Made by a program: the position numbers and the translations under genes. A DNA stretch of 64,000 nucleotides from Vibrio breoganii (GTDB lineage Bacteria; Pseudomonadota; Gammaproteobacteria; Enterobacterales; Vibrionaceae): the NCBI RefSeq assembly GCF_001677275.1, contig NZ_CP016177.1:372001-436000 (forward strand), read 5' to 3'. The notes beneath the pieces were generated by a model, which saw nothing but the letters and a program-made list of their open reading frames with translations, had not been told where the DNA came from and did not search any database. Each line of letters starts with the position of its first letter. Within the stretch, counting starts at the first letter, position 1. Positions 1-8,967 of this stretch are shown one piece after another.

Positions 1-536
1 TGTTGCCCAAATTGTTTTCGTACAGAATCCCATTCATCCGGTACGAAACCAATCTCAAATTTTTGTGCTATTTCACCACTAAGACCACGATTCTTCAGGT
101 ACTCAATAGCGGTTTTTCCTGCGCTTGTTTTCAATTGCGAGCGATAGAAGTTCGCAATACTACCCAGCAGGTCGTATAGGCTACGCTTCTGCTCTGTATT
201 CGCGATTGGGCCTTTACTAAAACCGCCCTGACGCTGCTCTCGAGGCACCTCAATACCAAGGTGTGAGGCAAGTTCTTCGATCGCTTCAACAAACTCAAGA
301 CGTTCGTATTCCATCATAAAGTCGATGGCATTACCGTGCACACCACAGCCAAAGCAATGGTAGAACTGTTTTTCTTGGCTAACGCTGAAAGAAGGGGTTT
401 TTTCGTTATGGAATGGGCAGCAAGCGCCGTAGTTCTTGCCTTGTTTCTTTAGTTTTACTCGTGCGTCAACGATATCGACAATATCGAGTCGAGCAAGTAG
501 ATCATCAATGAAGGTACGTGGGATATGTCCAGCCAT
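1..536 (-). CDS. dnaG: DNA primase DnaG, N-terminal part (cut by window edge)
   Basis: DnaG makes the RNA primers for replication forks. The visible 178 codons begin MAGHIPRTFIDDLL and carry the N-terminal CHC2-type zinc-binding domain, with C40, H43, C61 and C64 in the expected spacing (CCPFHNEKTPSF ... HCFGCG). The start of the RNA polymerase-like domain follows and is cut by the window edge, so the TOPRIM core and the helicase-binding C-terminus are not seen. The gene is last of the visible rpsU-yqeY-dnaG series, the macromolecular synthesis operon, in which rpoD normally comes next. A strong hairpin separates it from yqeY. Identity is very secure. Confidence 0.97.
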   Translation of the reverse strand, partial: MAGHIPRTFIDDLLARLDIVDIVDARVKLKKQGKNYGACCPFHNEKTPSFSVSQEKQFYHCFGCGVHGNAIDFMMEYERLEFVEAIEELASHLGIEVPREQRQGGFSKGPIANTEQKRSLYDLLGSIANFYRSQLKTSAGKTAIEYLKNRGLSGEIAQKFEIGFVPDEWDSVRKQFGQ

Positions 537-571
537 AGATCCTAAAGAAAGTGCAAGTTGCGAGATACAAA

Positions 572-603
572 CAAGCCGTGCATTCAGAGAATAGCACGGC
601 TTG
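572..603 (-). terminator. Hairpin between yqeY and dnaG (weak terminator or attenuator)
   Basis: A perfect 10-bp stem (572-581 with 594-603) encloses a 12-nt loop. On the dnaG strand it is followed only by TTTGT, so termination there should be partial. On the plus strand a more T-rich tract follows. In E. coli an internal terminator in the same operon keeps dnaG expression low; equivalence here is inferred. Confidence 0.6.
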
Positions 604-622
604 CTTTAATTTTTATGTGGGA

Positions 623-1066
623 TTAAGCCAGTTTAGAGCGAACTAAACCACTTACTTTACCCATATCTGCGCGCCCTTGAATTTGCGGCTTAAGAACGCC
701 CATTACTTTACCCATGTCTTGCATGCCCGCCGCTTCAGATTCGGTAATTGCATTATCAACTAATGCAGCAACTTCTTCTTCAGTCAGTGGTTGAGGCATA
801 AAATCCTCAAGTACTGTAATTTCAACTTTCTCAGCATCAGCAAGGTCTTGACGACCAGCAGATTCAAATTGAGCGACAGAATCGCGACGTTGTTTAACCA
901 TCTTAGTCAGCACAGCAATGATGTCGTCGTCTGTGAGAGTAATTCTCTCGTCAACTTCACGTTGCTTAATTGCTGCTAGAGCTAAACGGATAGTGCCAAG
1001 GCGCGCTTTGTCCTTGGCTCTCATCGCTGATTTTTGCTCTTCTTTGAGATTATCAATAAGAGCCAT
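623..1066 (-). CDS. yqeY: YqeY/GatB-like domain protein
   Basis: A 147-residue helical protein of the YqeY family, which resembles the C-terminal tRNA-binding region of the GatB amidotransferase subunit. The whole length matches the family: MALIDNLKEEQKSAMRAKDK at the N-terminus, a central charged helix with KMVKQRRDSVAQF, and the C-terminal GKVMGVLKPQIQGRADMGKV motif. Its biochemical role is not established. It sits 25 bp behind rpsU and ahead of dnaG on the same strand, so co-transcription with the ribosomal protein and primase genes is likely, as in many gammaproteobacteria. Confidence 0.9.
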   Translation of the reverse strand: MALIDNLKEEQKSAMRAKDKARLGTIRLALAAIKQREVDERITLTDDDIIAVLTKMVKQRRDSVAQFESAGRQDLADAEKVEITVLEDFMPQPLTEEEVAALVDNAITESEAAGMQDMGKVMGVLKPQIQGRADMGKVSGLVRSKLA

Positions 1067-1091
1067 TACTAATTCCTAATTAAAACAGGGA

Positions 1092-1307
1092 TTAGTAAAG
1101 ACGAACGCGACGTGCGTTTTCGCGAGATAGCTTCTTAGCGTGACGCTTTTGAGCTGCTGCTTTAGCGCGTTTGCGAACTGTTGTTGGTTTCTCGTAGTGC
1201 TCACGACGACGCACTTCAGAAAGAATACCTGCTTTTTCGCAAGAGCGCTTAAAGCGACGTAGAGCTACGTCGAACGGTTCGTTTTCACGTACTTTAACTA
1301 CTGGCAT
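1092..1307 (-). CDS. rpsU: 30S ribosomal protein S21
   Basis: This 71-residue basic protein matches full-length S21: [20 protein letters not shown], then a lysine/arginine-rich C-terminal helix ending ARRVRLY. S21 sits near the anti-Shine-Dalgarno end of 16S rRNA in the small subunit and helps initiation. It is the first gene of the rpsU-yqeY-dnaG operon. The start is preceded by CTGAGGTGAAAGGC, a good ribosome binding site. A plausible sigma-70 promoter lies about 100 bp upstream. Confidence 0.97.
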   Translation of the reverse strand: MPVVKVRENEPFDVALRRFKRSCEKAGILSEVRRREHYEKPTTVRKRAKAAAQKRHAKKLSRENARRVRLY

Positions 1308-1408
1308 ATGCCTTTCACCTCAGGGGTTATTCGTTAATACTGGATTCCACTTTCCGGGCAAATAAACTTGCAGGGGGAAATACCAGTTTGATCAAAAATG
1401 GTGCGGAA

Positions 1409-1437
1409 TTTTAATCCGAAGTGACTGTGTTTGTAAA
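1409..1437 (-). promoter_or_regulatory. Candidate sigma-70 promoter for rpsU operon
   Basis: On the minus strand TTTACA (1437-1432) and TTAAAA (1414-1409) are 17 bp apart, about 100 bp before the rpsU start. I see no clear LexA box in the gap shared with tsaD. This is pattern evidence only. Confidence 0.4.
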
Positions 1438-1528
1438 GCACTTTATTGCGGAGAAAACGATCAATTATTTGTTTGAACAAATAGGACAAGGTAAACTTGC
1501 CGCACATTAAAGAAGTCGCGAGAAATTT

Positions 1529-2548
1529 ATGCGTATTTTAGGTATTGAGACCTCCTGTGATGAGACAGGAGTTGCTATTTATGATGATGAGAAAGGCCTA
1601 CTGTCACATCAACTGTATAGCCAAGTGAAGCTGCACGCCGATTACGGTGGCGTCGTTCCAGAATTAGCTTCTCGCGATCATGTAAAGAAAACCATTCCTT
1701 TGATTAAAGAAGCACTGAAAGAGGCTGATTTAACCTCAGATGATATCGATGGTATTGCTTATACAGCTGGCCCTGGTCTTGTGGGCGCACTTTTGGTTGG
1801 TGCAACCATAGGCCGCAGTATCGCTTACGCGTGGGATGTACCCGCTGTGCCTGTTCACCATATGGAAGGGCATCTACTAGCGCCTATGTTAGAGGACAAT
1901 CCACCGCCGTTTCCGTTTGTTGCCCTGTTGGTTTCTGGTGGTCACACCATGCTAGTGGAAGTTAAAGGCATTGGTGAGTATCAGATTCTAGGTGAATCTA
2001 TCGATGATGCCGCTGGTGAGGCCTTTGATAAGACCGCTAAGCTAATGGGTTTAGACTACCCTGGCGGTCCATTGCTTTCTCGTTTAGCAGAAAAGGGTAC
2101 TCCAGGCCGATTTAAGTTCCCGCGTCCAATGACAGATAGACCAGGGCTGGATATGAGCTTTTCAGGCTTGAAGACCTTTGCGGCAAACACTATTTCTGGT
2201 AATGATAACGATGACCAGACTCGTGCTGATATCGCGTATGCCTTCCAAGAAGCGGTTTGCGCTACCTTGGTTATTAAGTGTAAGCGAGCGCTGCTACAAA
2301 CGGGTATGAAGCGTATTGTTATTGCTGGCGGTGTCAGTGCCAATAAGCAGCTAAGAGTTGAGTTAGAAGCTCTAGCTAAGAAAATGGGTGGCGAGGTTTT
2401 CTATCCGCGTACAGAGTTTTGTACCGACAACGGTGCCATGATTGCTTATGCAGGAATGCAGCGCCTGAAAAATGGTGAAACCTCTGGTCTAGGTGTTAAG
2501 GCTCAGCCTCGCTGGCCGATCGATCAGCTAGAGCCTATCGCTGATTAA
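1529..2548 (+). CDS. tsaD: tRNA N6-adenosine threonylcarbamoyltransferase TsaD
   Basis: TsaD (formerly Gcp/YgjD) transfers the threonylcarbamoyl group onto A37 of ANN-decoding tRNAs, working with TsaB, TsaC and TsaE. The 339-residue protein is full length for the ASKHA-fold family. It shows the N-terminal [20 protein letters not shown], the metal-binding HHMEGH motif near residues 110-115, the nucleotide-binding LVSGGHT, and IAGGVSANK towards the C-terminus. It is divergent from rpsU, the classic gammaproteobacterial arrangement, and is closed by a terminator at 2589. An essential enzyme in most bacteria. Confidence 0.98.
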   Translation: MRILGIETSCDETGVAIYDDEKGLLSHQLYSQVKLHADYGGVVPELASRDHVKKTIPLIKEALKEADLTSDDIDGIAYTAGPGLVGALLVGATIGRSIAYAWDVPAVPVHHMEGHLLAPMLEDNPPPFPFVALLVSGGHTMLVEVKGIGEYQILGESIDDAAGEAFDKTAKLMGLDYPGGPLLSRLAEKGTPGRFKFPRPMTDRPGLDMSFSGLKTFAANTISGNDNDDQTRADIAYAFQEAVCATLVIKCKRALLQTGMKRIVIAGGVSANKQLRVELEALAKKMGGEVFYPRTEFCTDNGAMIAYAGMQRLKNGETSGLGVKAQPRWPIDQLEPIAD

Positions 2549-2565
2549 TTACTGGCTAGACCAAG

Positions 2566-2589
2566 AAGCTAACAAGCTAAGAAACTAAG
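2566..2589. repeat. Three degenerate 8-bp repeats
   Basis: Three consecutive 8-mers, AAGCTAAC, AAGCTAAG and AAACTAAG, lie between the tsaD stop and its terminator. The tract is short and imperfect. Confidence 0.4.
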
Positions 2590-2614
2590 CGCCCCCATCG
2601 TAGGGCGTTTTTTT
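2589..2614 (+). terminator. Terminator of tsaD
   Basis: CGCCC and GGGCG (2590-2594 with 2603-2607) form a short GC-rich stem followed by seven T, typical of rho-independent termination. Confidence 0.75.
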
Positions 2615-2673
2615 ATGTCTGAACATTCCCGTTAAAATATATTTTAAACATTAAAATTAATTTTAATTAAAGC

Positions 2674-2687
2674 TTGATCTAGATCAA
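2674..2687 (+). promoter_or_regulatory. FNR-type binding site before alternative oxidase
   Basis: TTGATCTAGATCAA is a perfect match to the FNR consensus TTGAT-N4-ATCAA. Its centre (2680.5) is 56 bp before the chosen oxidase start. Two AT-rich palindromes precede it (2632-2647 and 2650-2667). A -10-like TATCTT follows at 2707. Action as activator or repressor cannot be read from sequence. Confidence 0.65.
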
Positions 2688-2736
2688 TTAAGTTGTATAT
2701 TGAATGTATCTTATTTATGAGAAAGGCGAACACCAC

Positions 2737-3372
2737 ATGACGGGATTCAAGATCACTCATCGAACGGCAACAAAAGCCAGTGACTACATTGCTTATAAGA
2801 TCACTCAGGTCTTAAAGTTCACGCTGAACATTTTCTATGGCAACAAATACGCCAAGCGTGCGGTTATCCTAGAGACAATTGCAGCAGTACCAGGAATGGT
2901 TGCAGGTATGTTTAACCACCTTAAAGCGCTGCGTCGCATGAAAGATGATGAGGGCTGGATTCGAGAGTTGTTGGACGAGGCTGAAAATGAACGTATGCAC
3001 TTGATGATCTTTCTCGATATTGCCAAGCCTAGCTGGATCGAGCGTTTGCTCGTGTTGCTTGGGCAAGGCGCATTCATTGTGGTGTATGGCGTGCTTTACC
3101 TTTTATCGTCAAAAATCGCCCATCGCATTGTGGGTTACTTTGAAGAAGAAGCCTGTAAAAGCTATACCGAGTACCTAGAAAAAATTGACAGTGGAGCCGT
3201 CGAAAACGTTGCTGCTCCAGAGATAGCCATTAAGTACTACAACTTGCCTACGGATGCGCGATTAAGGGATGTGATCTTGTTGATTCGTGAAGATGAAGCA
3301 AAACACAGAGATAGAAACCATGAATTTGCCGATTCTTATCAAGCTAAAGAGCTGCCTGCTCATCAAAGCTAA
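2737..3372 (+). CDS. aox: Alternative oxidase (quinol oxidase, di-iron)
   Basis: Alternative oxidase moves electrons from ubiquinol straight to oxygen, bypassing the bc1 complex and proton-pumping oxidases, and is insensitive to cyanide and nitric oxide. The 211-residue protein has the carboxylate di-iron ligands in order: E46 in LET, E85 and H88 in NERMH, a glutamate in FEEEA at 136-138, and E187 and H190 in REDEAKH. The hydrophobic stretch near 103-124 fits its interfacial membrane helices. I place the start at 2737, after GAAAGG, rather than the upstream ATG at 2704, which lies in the promoter. The gene has its own terminator and breaks the conserved tsaD-plsY neighbourhood, suggesting a single-gene insertion. 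In Vibrio fischeri aox is under NsrR control and nitric oxide inducible. Confidence 0.95.
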   Translation: MTGFKITHRTATKASDYIAYKITQVLKFTLNIFYGNKYAKRAVILETIAAVPGMVAGMFNHLKALRRMKDDEGWIRELLDEAENERMHLMIFLDIAKPSWIERLLVLLGQGAFIVVYGVLYLLSSKIAHRIVGYFEEEACKSYTEYLEKIDSGAVENVAAPEIAIKYYNLPTDARLRDVILLIREDEAKHRDRNHEFADSYQAKELPAHQS

Positions 3373-3394
3373 TCAGCATTAACTTATCAAAAAC

Positions 3395-3417
3395 CAGCCC
3401 CTTTAGGCTGTTTTTTT
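3395..3417. terminator. Bidirectional terminator, aox and plsY
   Basis: CAGCC and GGCTG form a short stem with seven T on the plus side and a T-run on the minus side. It lies between the convergent aox and plsY genes and could serve both. Confidence 0.65.
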
Positions 3418-3427
3418 GCTTCAATGG

Positions 3428-4021
3428 TTACTTTTTTTTTGAGCCAACCTTAGGTTCACTCCCCGCCATCAAACGCTTGATATTCTCCTGATGACGCCAA
3501 ATGATAAGGCAACACAACATAGCTACAGGTAAGGTGTATTGCGGTTTGATAAGCCAGGTATAGAACGGAGCGACCAGTGCAGTCACAAGTGCAGCCAACG
3601 ATGAATATCGCGAGATAACAGCGGTAACCAGCCAAGTCCCCATTAACATGCCTGTTAAATCAAAGCCGATGGGTGCAATAGCGCCAACAGCGGTTGCTAC
3701 GCCTTTGCCCCCTTTAAAGTGGAAAAAGATGGGGTAGATATGGCCAATACAAGCGGATATACCGATTAGTCCCAGCATAACGGGTTCTATGTCCAAGTAA
3801 TAAGCAGACCAGACCGGTATGGTTCCCTTAGCCATGTCACTCACGAGTACGAGTGCGGCAGGTAGCTTCCCGCCAATTCGTAACACATTGGTGGCGCCTG
3901 GGTTATTGGAGCCAGCAGTGCGGGGATCTGGAAGCTTAAATACACGACAAATCAAGACGGCACTCGACACCGAGCCTAACAGATAGGCCAAGATGATCAT
4001 GAGTAGAACCGTTGCAGACAT
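3428..4021 (-). CDS. plsY: Acyl-phosphate glycerol-3-phosphate acyltransferase PlsY
   Basis: PlsY transfers an acyl chain from acyl-phosphate to glycerol 3-phosphate, making lysophosphatidate at the start of phospholipid synthesis. The 197-residue protein is full length, with about five membrane helices and the family loops [13 protein letters not shown] near residue 36 and [12 protein letters not shown] near 102. The short lysine-rich tail ends SKKK. It is divergent from folB, the usual gammaproteobacterial order. The intervening 172 bp should hold both promoters. Confidence 0.96.
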   Translation of the reverse strand: MSATVLLMIILAYLLGSVSSAVLICRVFKLPDPRTAGSNNPGATNVLRIGGKLPAALVLVSDMAKGTIPVWSAYYLDIEPVMLGLIGISACIGHIYPIFFHFKGGKGVATAVGAIAPIGFDLTGMLMGTWLVTAVISRYSSLAALVTALVAPFYTWLIKPQYTLPVAMLCCLIIWRHQENIKRLMAGSEPKVGSKKK

Positions 4022-4193
4022 AGAGATCCTTTACACTTTGTAGCGATTACCGCTTTATTCAGGATGATAGTTGGGTATTTGATGTAGTATATTACGTTTT
4101 TTTATACTTTTGGCTTATCCGACCTCAATCTTTGTAATTGCGCTAAGTTTACGTGCATAAGTTGCAGAAAGAGGCACTAAAGGAATCGAAATC

Positions 4194-4553
4194 ATGAATC
4201 AGGACAGAGTCTTCATTGAACAGCTTGAGGTAATTACTACCATTGGCGTGTATGACTGGGAGCAAGAGATCAAGCAGAAGCTAGTGCTTGATATAGAGAT
4301 GGCCCATAACAATCAGCCCGCTGGTAATAGTGATAATGTTGAAGACGCTCTGGATTACTTTTCGGTAAGCCAAGCGGTGCTCGCTCATATTCAAAATGGC
4401 CGCTTTCTATTAGTAGAGAGAGTTGCAGAAGAAGTCGCTGCATTAATCATGAATCAATTTAATGTACCTTGGCTGAGAATCAAGCTGCGTAAGCCTGGCG
4501 CGGTTCCACAAGCGAGTAGCGTTGGTGTGGTTATTGAGCGAGGCACGCTGTGA
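4194..4553 (+). CDS. folB: Dihydroneopterin aldolase FolB
   Basis: FolB splits dihydroneopterin to 6-hydroxymethyl-dihydropterin and glycolaldehyde in folate synthesis. At 119 residues it has the size of the family. MNQDRVFIEQLEVITTIGVYDWEQ is the typical N-terminus, with the substrate-region LDY in the middle and IKLRKPGAVPQASSVGVVIER at the end. The next enzyme in the pathway, FolK, starts four bases before the FolB stop, so the two are translationally coupled. Confidence 0.96.
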   Translation: MNQDRVFIEQLEVITTIGVYDWEQEIKQKLVLDIEMAHNNQPAGNSDNVEDALDYFSVSQAVLAHIQNGRFLLVERVAEEVAALIMNQFNVPWLRIKLRKPGAVPQASSVGVVIERGTL

Positions 4554-5059
4554 CCCAAACCTACTTAGGTATTGGGACAAACATAGAGCGTGATAAACAC
4601 GCTCATGCGGCGATCATAGAGTTGCAACGTTTAGGTGCTAACCTTCAAGTCTCAACGATTTACCGATGCCCAGCCGCCGGTTTTGAAGGGGCGGAGTTTT
4701 ATAACTTCGTGATCGGCATTGATACAGATTTGGCATTGCCTGAATTCTCACGTCGATTGCGAGCCTTAGAAGTGGCCTATGGCCGACCGGAAAATGCGGC
4801 AAAAAAGCAAGATCGTACACTTGATATCGATATTCTTTTATTTGGCGAGGAGACATCACAACAGTCTCCTCAGTTGCCAAGGTGCGATATCTTCAAGTTC
4901 AATTTTGTACTTCAGCCCCTATATGAGCTTTGCCCTGACCTGATCGTTCCTTGTGATGGACGTTCTGTAAGGCAAATTTGGCAACAAGAATTTAAATCTA
5001 TAGGCGGTATGTCCAATCTTACCGCTACATCTTTAAACCTAAGTGATGATTATCAATGA
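4550..5059 (+). CDS. folK: HPPK pyrophosphokinase FolK
   Basis: FolK transfers pyrophosphate from ATP to 6-hydroxymethyl-7,8-dihydropterin. The 169-residue protein has the N-terminal [18 protein letters not shown], the central [23 protein letters not shown] with the DxD metal-binding pair, and a C-terminal region ending in DDYQ. It opens with GTG overlapping the folB stop (GTGA), and its own stop overlaps the uppP start (ATGA). Three-gene translational coupling is therefore likely. The asparagine/alanine-rich 'NAAKKQ' segment replaces part of the usual HxxR loop, so the family call rests on the pattern rather than on every residue. Confidence 0.94.
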   Translation: MTQTYLGIGTNIERDKHAHAAIIELQRLGANLQVSTIYRCPAAGFEGAEFYNFVIGIDTDLALPEFSRRLRALEVAYGRPENAAKKQDRTLDIDILLFGEETSQQSPQLPRCDIFKFNFVLQPLYELCPDLIVPCDGRSVRQIWQQEFKSIGGMSNLTATSLNLSDDYQ

Positions 5060-5859
5060 GTTATTTTGAAGCCTTTGCGCTGGCCTTAATTCAGGGCCTA
5101 ACTGAATTTTTACCAATCTCGAGCTCTGCTCACCTTATTTTGCCTTCAGCGGTTTTAGGCTGGGAAGATCAAGGGCTAGCCTTTGACGTAGCGGTGCACG
5201 TGGGTACCTTATTGGCTGTGGTTCTTTACTTTAGAAATGAAGTGGTGACTCTGTTACGTGCATTCTTTGGTTCGGTGTTTAAGCAGCAACACAACAAGGA
5301 GTCTAAGCTCGCATGGATGATTATCCTTGCCACTATCCCTGCAGGTCTTGCCGGATTATTCCTAAACGATCTTATTGAGCTTTACCTGCGCAGTGCTTGG
5401 GTTATTGCTTGTACCACGATTATCTTTGGTCTTTTACTGTGGCACGCTGACAAATCATCAAGCTTTGAGATTGATGAGTACCAAGCGACCTGGAAGAAAA
5501 CGCTGGTTATTGGTATCGCTCAGGCGATGGCGATGATCCCGGGTACTTCTCGTTCAGGGGCAACGATTACCGCAGCTCTATACCTTGGCTTTACTCGTGA
5601 AGCTGCCGCTCGTTTCTCTTTCTTGATGTCTATTCCTATCATCACCTTGGCGGGTGGATACCTTGGTACTAAGCTAGCGCTTAGCCCTGAGCCAATGCAC
5701 TTAGGTGTACTGGGTACCGGTATTCTGGTGTCGTTTATTAGTGCTTATATCTGTATCCACTACTTCTTGAAGCTGATTTCTCGTATGGGTATGACCCCAT
5801 TTGTGATTTACCGATTGCTATTGGGTGCAGGCCTGTTTGCATTCCTGCTGAGTCAGTAG
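5056..5859 (+). CDS. uppP: Undecaprenyl-diphosphatase UppP (BacA)
   Basis: UppP removes a phosphate from undecaprenyl diphosphate so that the lipid carrier can be reused in peptidoglycan and O-antigen synthesis; high levels give bacitracin tolerance. The 267-residue multi-pass membrane protein has both family motifs, [11 protein letters not shown] near residue 21 and [10 protein letters not shown] near 169. It overlaps folK by four bases and is followed by a strong terminator. The folB-folK-uppP order is usual for gammaproteobacteria. Confidence 0.97.
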   Translation: MSYFEAFALALIQGLTEFLPISSSAHLILPSAVLGWEDQGLAFDVAVHVGTLLAVVLYFRNEVVTLLRAFFGSVFKQQHNKESKLAWMIILATIPAGLAGLFLNDLIELYLRSAWVIACTTIIFGLLLWHADKSSSFEIDEYQATWKKTLVIGIAQAMAMIPGTSRSGATITAALYLGFTREAAARFSFLMSIPIITLAGGYLGTKLALSPEPMHLGVLGTGILVSFISAYICIHYFLKLISRMGMTPFVIYRLLLGAGLFAFLLSQ

Positions 5860-5879
5860 ACTCTGATTTCATTATGAAA

Positions 5880-5907
5880 ATCCCCGCTTTGAGCGGGGAT
5901 TTTTTTG
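5880..5907. terminator. Bidirectional terminator, uppP and cca
   Basis: ATCCCCGC and GCGGGGAT form a perfect stem with seven T on the plus side and a TTTTC tract on the minus side, between convergent uppP and cca. Confidence 0.85.
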
Positions 5908-5935
5908 TCTGTGTTTTGTGGTTGGAAGAAGAGAT

Positions 5936-7168
5936 CTAATCCCAAAGCCAGCCTTGTTTTATCTCATCAATAGCATCCACTCTGCGCCTGTTAAGCTCCT
6001 CACGAATCTCTTTTCCTGAAAAACCACCCTGAATTACTTGCTGCACGTTAACCGATATAGCGGATTGATAGGCCGCCTTAACGTAATCTCGCTGCGGATA
6101 CGACGTGGATTCATGCCCTAGGCGGCCTTGTGAGTCTGCTTGGCAGGTAATCAATACTTGCTCGAGTACAGCGGGTTTGCGCCACACATCAAAGCTATCC
6201 AGTACTCGAAGCAGGGTCGAGGCCTTGAGCTCTTGAGCTCTATGGATATTGGAGTGTTGCTTGCAGACATGCAGTGCCAGTTCTTTATATTGATTGGGAA
6301 CTCGAAGGCGCTTGCTGAGTTTCTCTATGATCTTTAACCCAGTATGGCAATGCATTTTGTGGCTTGGCCACTCCTGCTCTGGCGTCACACCTTTGCCTAG
6401 GTCATGCATTTGAGCGGCAAAGCGGATCTCTGGCTCGGCGGTGAGTTCAGAGGCGCGTTTAGCCACCATGATGGTATGAATGCCCGTATCAATCTCAGGG
6501 TGCCATTTTTCCGTTTGCGGAACCCCAAACAACCGGCTCAACTCTGGAATGACAACCTCTAGTGCGCCGCAATCTTGCAGAACCTGAACAAATATTTGAG
6601 GATCTTGGGTCAGCAGCGATTTTTGCCACTCTTGCCATACACGTTCTGCTGTTAGGGTTTCCAGTTCTCCAGATTTTACAATCTCGCTCATGAGCGTTTG
6701 TGTTTCCTCGGCAACGCTAAATCCAAGATGATGCAGTTTTGCGGCAAAACGAGCCACTCTAAGCACTCGCAGAGGGTCTTCTACAAAGGCATCAGATACA
6801 TGGCGAAGCAGTTTGTTTTGAATATCTTGTTGCCCACCATAAGGGTCATAGAGCTCGCCACTGCTATCTTGCGCCATGGCATTGATAGTGAGGTCACGGC
6901 GAATTAGGTCTTCTTCAAGGGTGACGTCCTCGGCAAAATGGCAATCAAAGCCCGTGTAGCCAGTACCTGATTTTCGCTCGGTTCTAGCGAGCGCGTACTC
7001 TTCATTGGTTTTTGGGTGTAAGAAGACGGGAAAGTCTTTGCCCACCGCTTGATAGCCTAGGCTCAACAGCGTTTGTGGTGTAGCACCAACCACCACCCAG
7101 TCTTGGTCGTAGTTGTCGATATTCAGTAGCTTATCTCGGACAGCGCCACCCACTAGATAGGTTTGCAA
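5936..7168 (-). CDS. cca: CCA tRNA nucleotidyltransferase with HD domain
   Basis: This enzyme adds or repairs the 3' CCA end of tRNA. The 410-residue protein is the long gammaproteobacterial form: nucleotidyltransferase head with GGAVRD (residues 7-12) and the DxD metal pair in [10 protein letters not shown], a central tRNA-binding region, then an HD domain with [11 protein letters not shown], which in E. coli carries phosphatase and phosphodiesterase activities. It faces uppP and is divergent from gspA, an arrangement familiar in Vibrio. Confidence 0.96.
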   Translation of the reverse strand: MQTYLVGGAVRDKLLNIDNYDQDWVVVGATPQTLLSLGYQAVGKDFPVFLHPKTNEEYALARTERKSGTGYTGFDCHFAEDVTLEEDLIRRDLTINAMAQDSSGELYDPYGGQQDIQNKLLRHVSDAFVEDPLRVLRVARFAAKLHHLGFSVAEETQTLMSEIVKSGELETLTAERVWQEWQKSLLTQDPQIFVQVLQDCGALEVVIPELSRLFGVPQTEKWHPEIDTGIHTIMVAKRASELTAEPEIRFAAQMHDLGKGVTPEQEWPSHKMHCHTGLKIIEKLSKRLRVPNQYKELALHVCKQHSNIHRAQELKASTLLRVLDSFDVWRKPAVLEQVLITCQADSQGRLGHESTSYPQRDYVKAAYQSAISVNVQQVIQGGFSGKEIREELNRRRVDAIDEIKQGWLWD

Positions 7169-7335
7169 TTGATTTTCCTCTTTTTACGGCATATTCGAGC
7201 AAATGATGTGAATAGTATATCTAGAACCCAATACACCGTCATTGGTATCACTTGCCTACAAAGGTTTACTTTACTTTCTTTGTTTCAATGGTAGCTTGGC
7301 CGTAATAGAAAAAGAAGTGTCGATAGAAGTTCTGA

Positions 7336-8967
7336 ATGTATAAGGATTATTTTGGCTTTGTAGAAGAGCCGTTTTCAATTGTTCCCAGCTCAAAGTACCT
7401 GTTTTTGAGTGCACGTCACCGTGAGGCTTTGTCTCACCTGCAGATTGGCCTCAATAGTGGAGGCGGTTTTGCTATGCTGACGGGCGAGGTTGGAACAGGG
7501 AAAACTACTGTATCTAAGGCGATGTTAGCCAACCTTGAGGGTAACTGGGTCGCAGGCCTAATCCTTAACCCCACCTTTTCTGAAATAGAGCTCCTTGAAG
7601 CGATTTGTGATGAGTTCTCGCTTTCTTATGAGCAGCCCACAAGCCTCAAACAGCTTTCTCAAATCATCAATCACTACCTTTTAGATAATCATCAGAAAGG
7701 CTTACAGACTTTGGTGCTAATTGATGAAGCGCAACACCTGTCTCGGCAAGTGCTGGAGCAATTGCGTTTGCTGACCAACCTAGAAACGGACAGCCATAAA
7801 TTACTCAAGGTGTTGCTGGTGGGGCAACCTGAGCTGCAGCATAAGCTGCAAACCATAGAACTGAGACAGTTGGCGCAGCGTATTACCGGGCGCTATCACT
7901 TGCTACCGCTAGTCGAGAAAGAAATAGCGGATTACATTGGATTTCGCCTGCGCATATCCGGCGTGAACGATGCACTATTCTCTGATAAGGCGATTCGAAT
8001 TATCGCCTCTCACTCACAAGGCATTCCGCGCCTTATTAATTTAATCTGTGATAAAGCCCTGCATTACGCGATGCTGACTCAGCAGCGATCTGTTGACCAT
8101 AAGGTAGCGATAAAAGCGAGTGAGGATGTGTTGGCTTATCAGGCCCCTGCGCTTCATCAATCACAGCCTATAAAATCAAGTTCGAATAACTGGCTATCAC
8201 CGACCTTACTCGCGCTAGTGGTAGCGGGTAGCTCTTATGCCGGTTTGACGGCTTGGCAACAGTGGCAGCATTTGCAGACTGAGCATCAAGTTCAGCAACA
8301 GCAAGCTCAGCAAGTGCAAAGCGAAATGGATGAGTTAAATCAGCTAGCGAATACAAAGCAGCAGCGTTTTGTTCAATTGATAGAGCAGAGCCGCTCTCCA
8401 ATGAGCGCCATGCAGTCTCTGTATCGCTTGTGGGGGTACAATGCCTCAATTGTTGATGCAGATTGCGAGTATGGTACTCAGCCTCCATTTCATTGCTTTC
8501 AGGGCGCAGCAGACCTTCCAGAAATCGTCGCGTCCAACAGACCCGTTGTGCTGACCCTATATGAACAGCAGCAGCCTTACTTTGCGGTATTAAGAAGTAT
8601 TAATAGTGACAGTGTGGAACTGTTGCTTGCCGGAGAGCGAGTCCAGTTGCCGATCACATGGTTAGATGAGCACTGGAAAGGGCAGTTTAGGTATTTGTGG
8701 TACAGCGAAATACTGCAAACCCTAAAACTGAATAGCTCAGGGGAGCAAGTTCAGATTCTTGATGAGCTTCTGGCCAAAGTGTTAAATGCAAAACCTTTAA
8801 ACACGGCAGTCTACAACGATGCTATGCAAAAGCGAGTTTCAGCATTTCAATCCTGGCAAGGGCTTGATGCTGACGGAGTTGCAGGAAATCGAACCTTGCG
8901 ACAGCTCGATAGATTGACCAGTGAAAATGCTCCTAGGTTACTGGGTGATGTCAGGGAGGGATTGTAA
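7336..8967 (+). CDS. gspA: Type II secretion assembly ATPase GspA (ExeA-like)
   Basis: GspA/ExeA with GspB helps insert the type II secretion secretin through the peptidoglycan layer. The 543-residue protein shows an AAA ATPase domain with Walker A GEVGTGKTT near residues 50-58 and Walker B LVLIDEAQHL near 131-140, one membrane span around 283-305, a glutamine-rich coiled segment, and a periplasmic C-terminal peptidoglycan-binding domain (FQSWQGLDADGVAGNRTLRQL). It overlaps gspB by one base. The gspC-N genes are not in this window. MshM-type ATPases share the first domain, but the adjacent gspB settles the call. Confidence 0.92.
   Translation: MYKDYFGFVEEPFSIVPSSKYLFLSARHREALSHLQIGLNSGGGFAMLTGEVGTGKTTVSKAMLANLEGNWVAGLILNPTFSEIELLEAICDEFSLSYEQPTSLKQLSQIINHYLLDNHQKGLQTLVLIDEAQHLSRQVLEQLRLLTNLETDSHKLLKVLLVGQPELQHKLQTIELRQLAQRITGRYHLLPLVEKEIADYIGFRLRISGVNDALFSDKAIRIIASHSQGIPRLINLICDKALHYAMLTQQRSVDHKVAIKASEDVLAYQAPALHQSQPIKSSSNNWLSPTLLALVVAGSSYAGLTAWQQWQHLQTEHQVQQQQAQQVQSEMDELNQLANTKQQRFVQLIEQSRSPMSAMQSLYRLWGYNASIVDADCEYGTQPPFHCFQGAADLPEIVASNRPVVLTLYEQQQPYFAVLRSINSDSVELLLAGERVQLPITWLDEHWKGQFRYLWYSEILQTLKLNSSGEQVQILDELLAKVLNAKPLNTAVYNDAMQKRVSAFQSWQGLDADGVAGNRTLRQLDRLTSENAPRLLGDVREGL

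Noticed and set aside
2638..2660. NsrR-like site before aox
   Set aside because: Only the left half (ATATATTT) fits the published gammaproteobacterial pattern; the right half matches about 4 of 8 positions.
2704..2736. Upstream ATG start for the alternative oxidase
   Set aside because: It lies in the probable -10 region next to the FNR box and lacks a ribosome binding site; the ATG at 2737 has GAAAGG.
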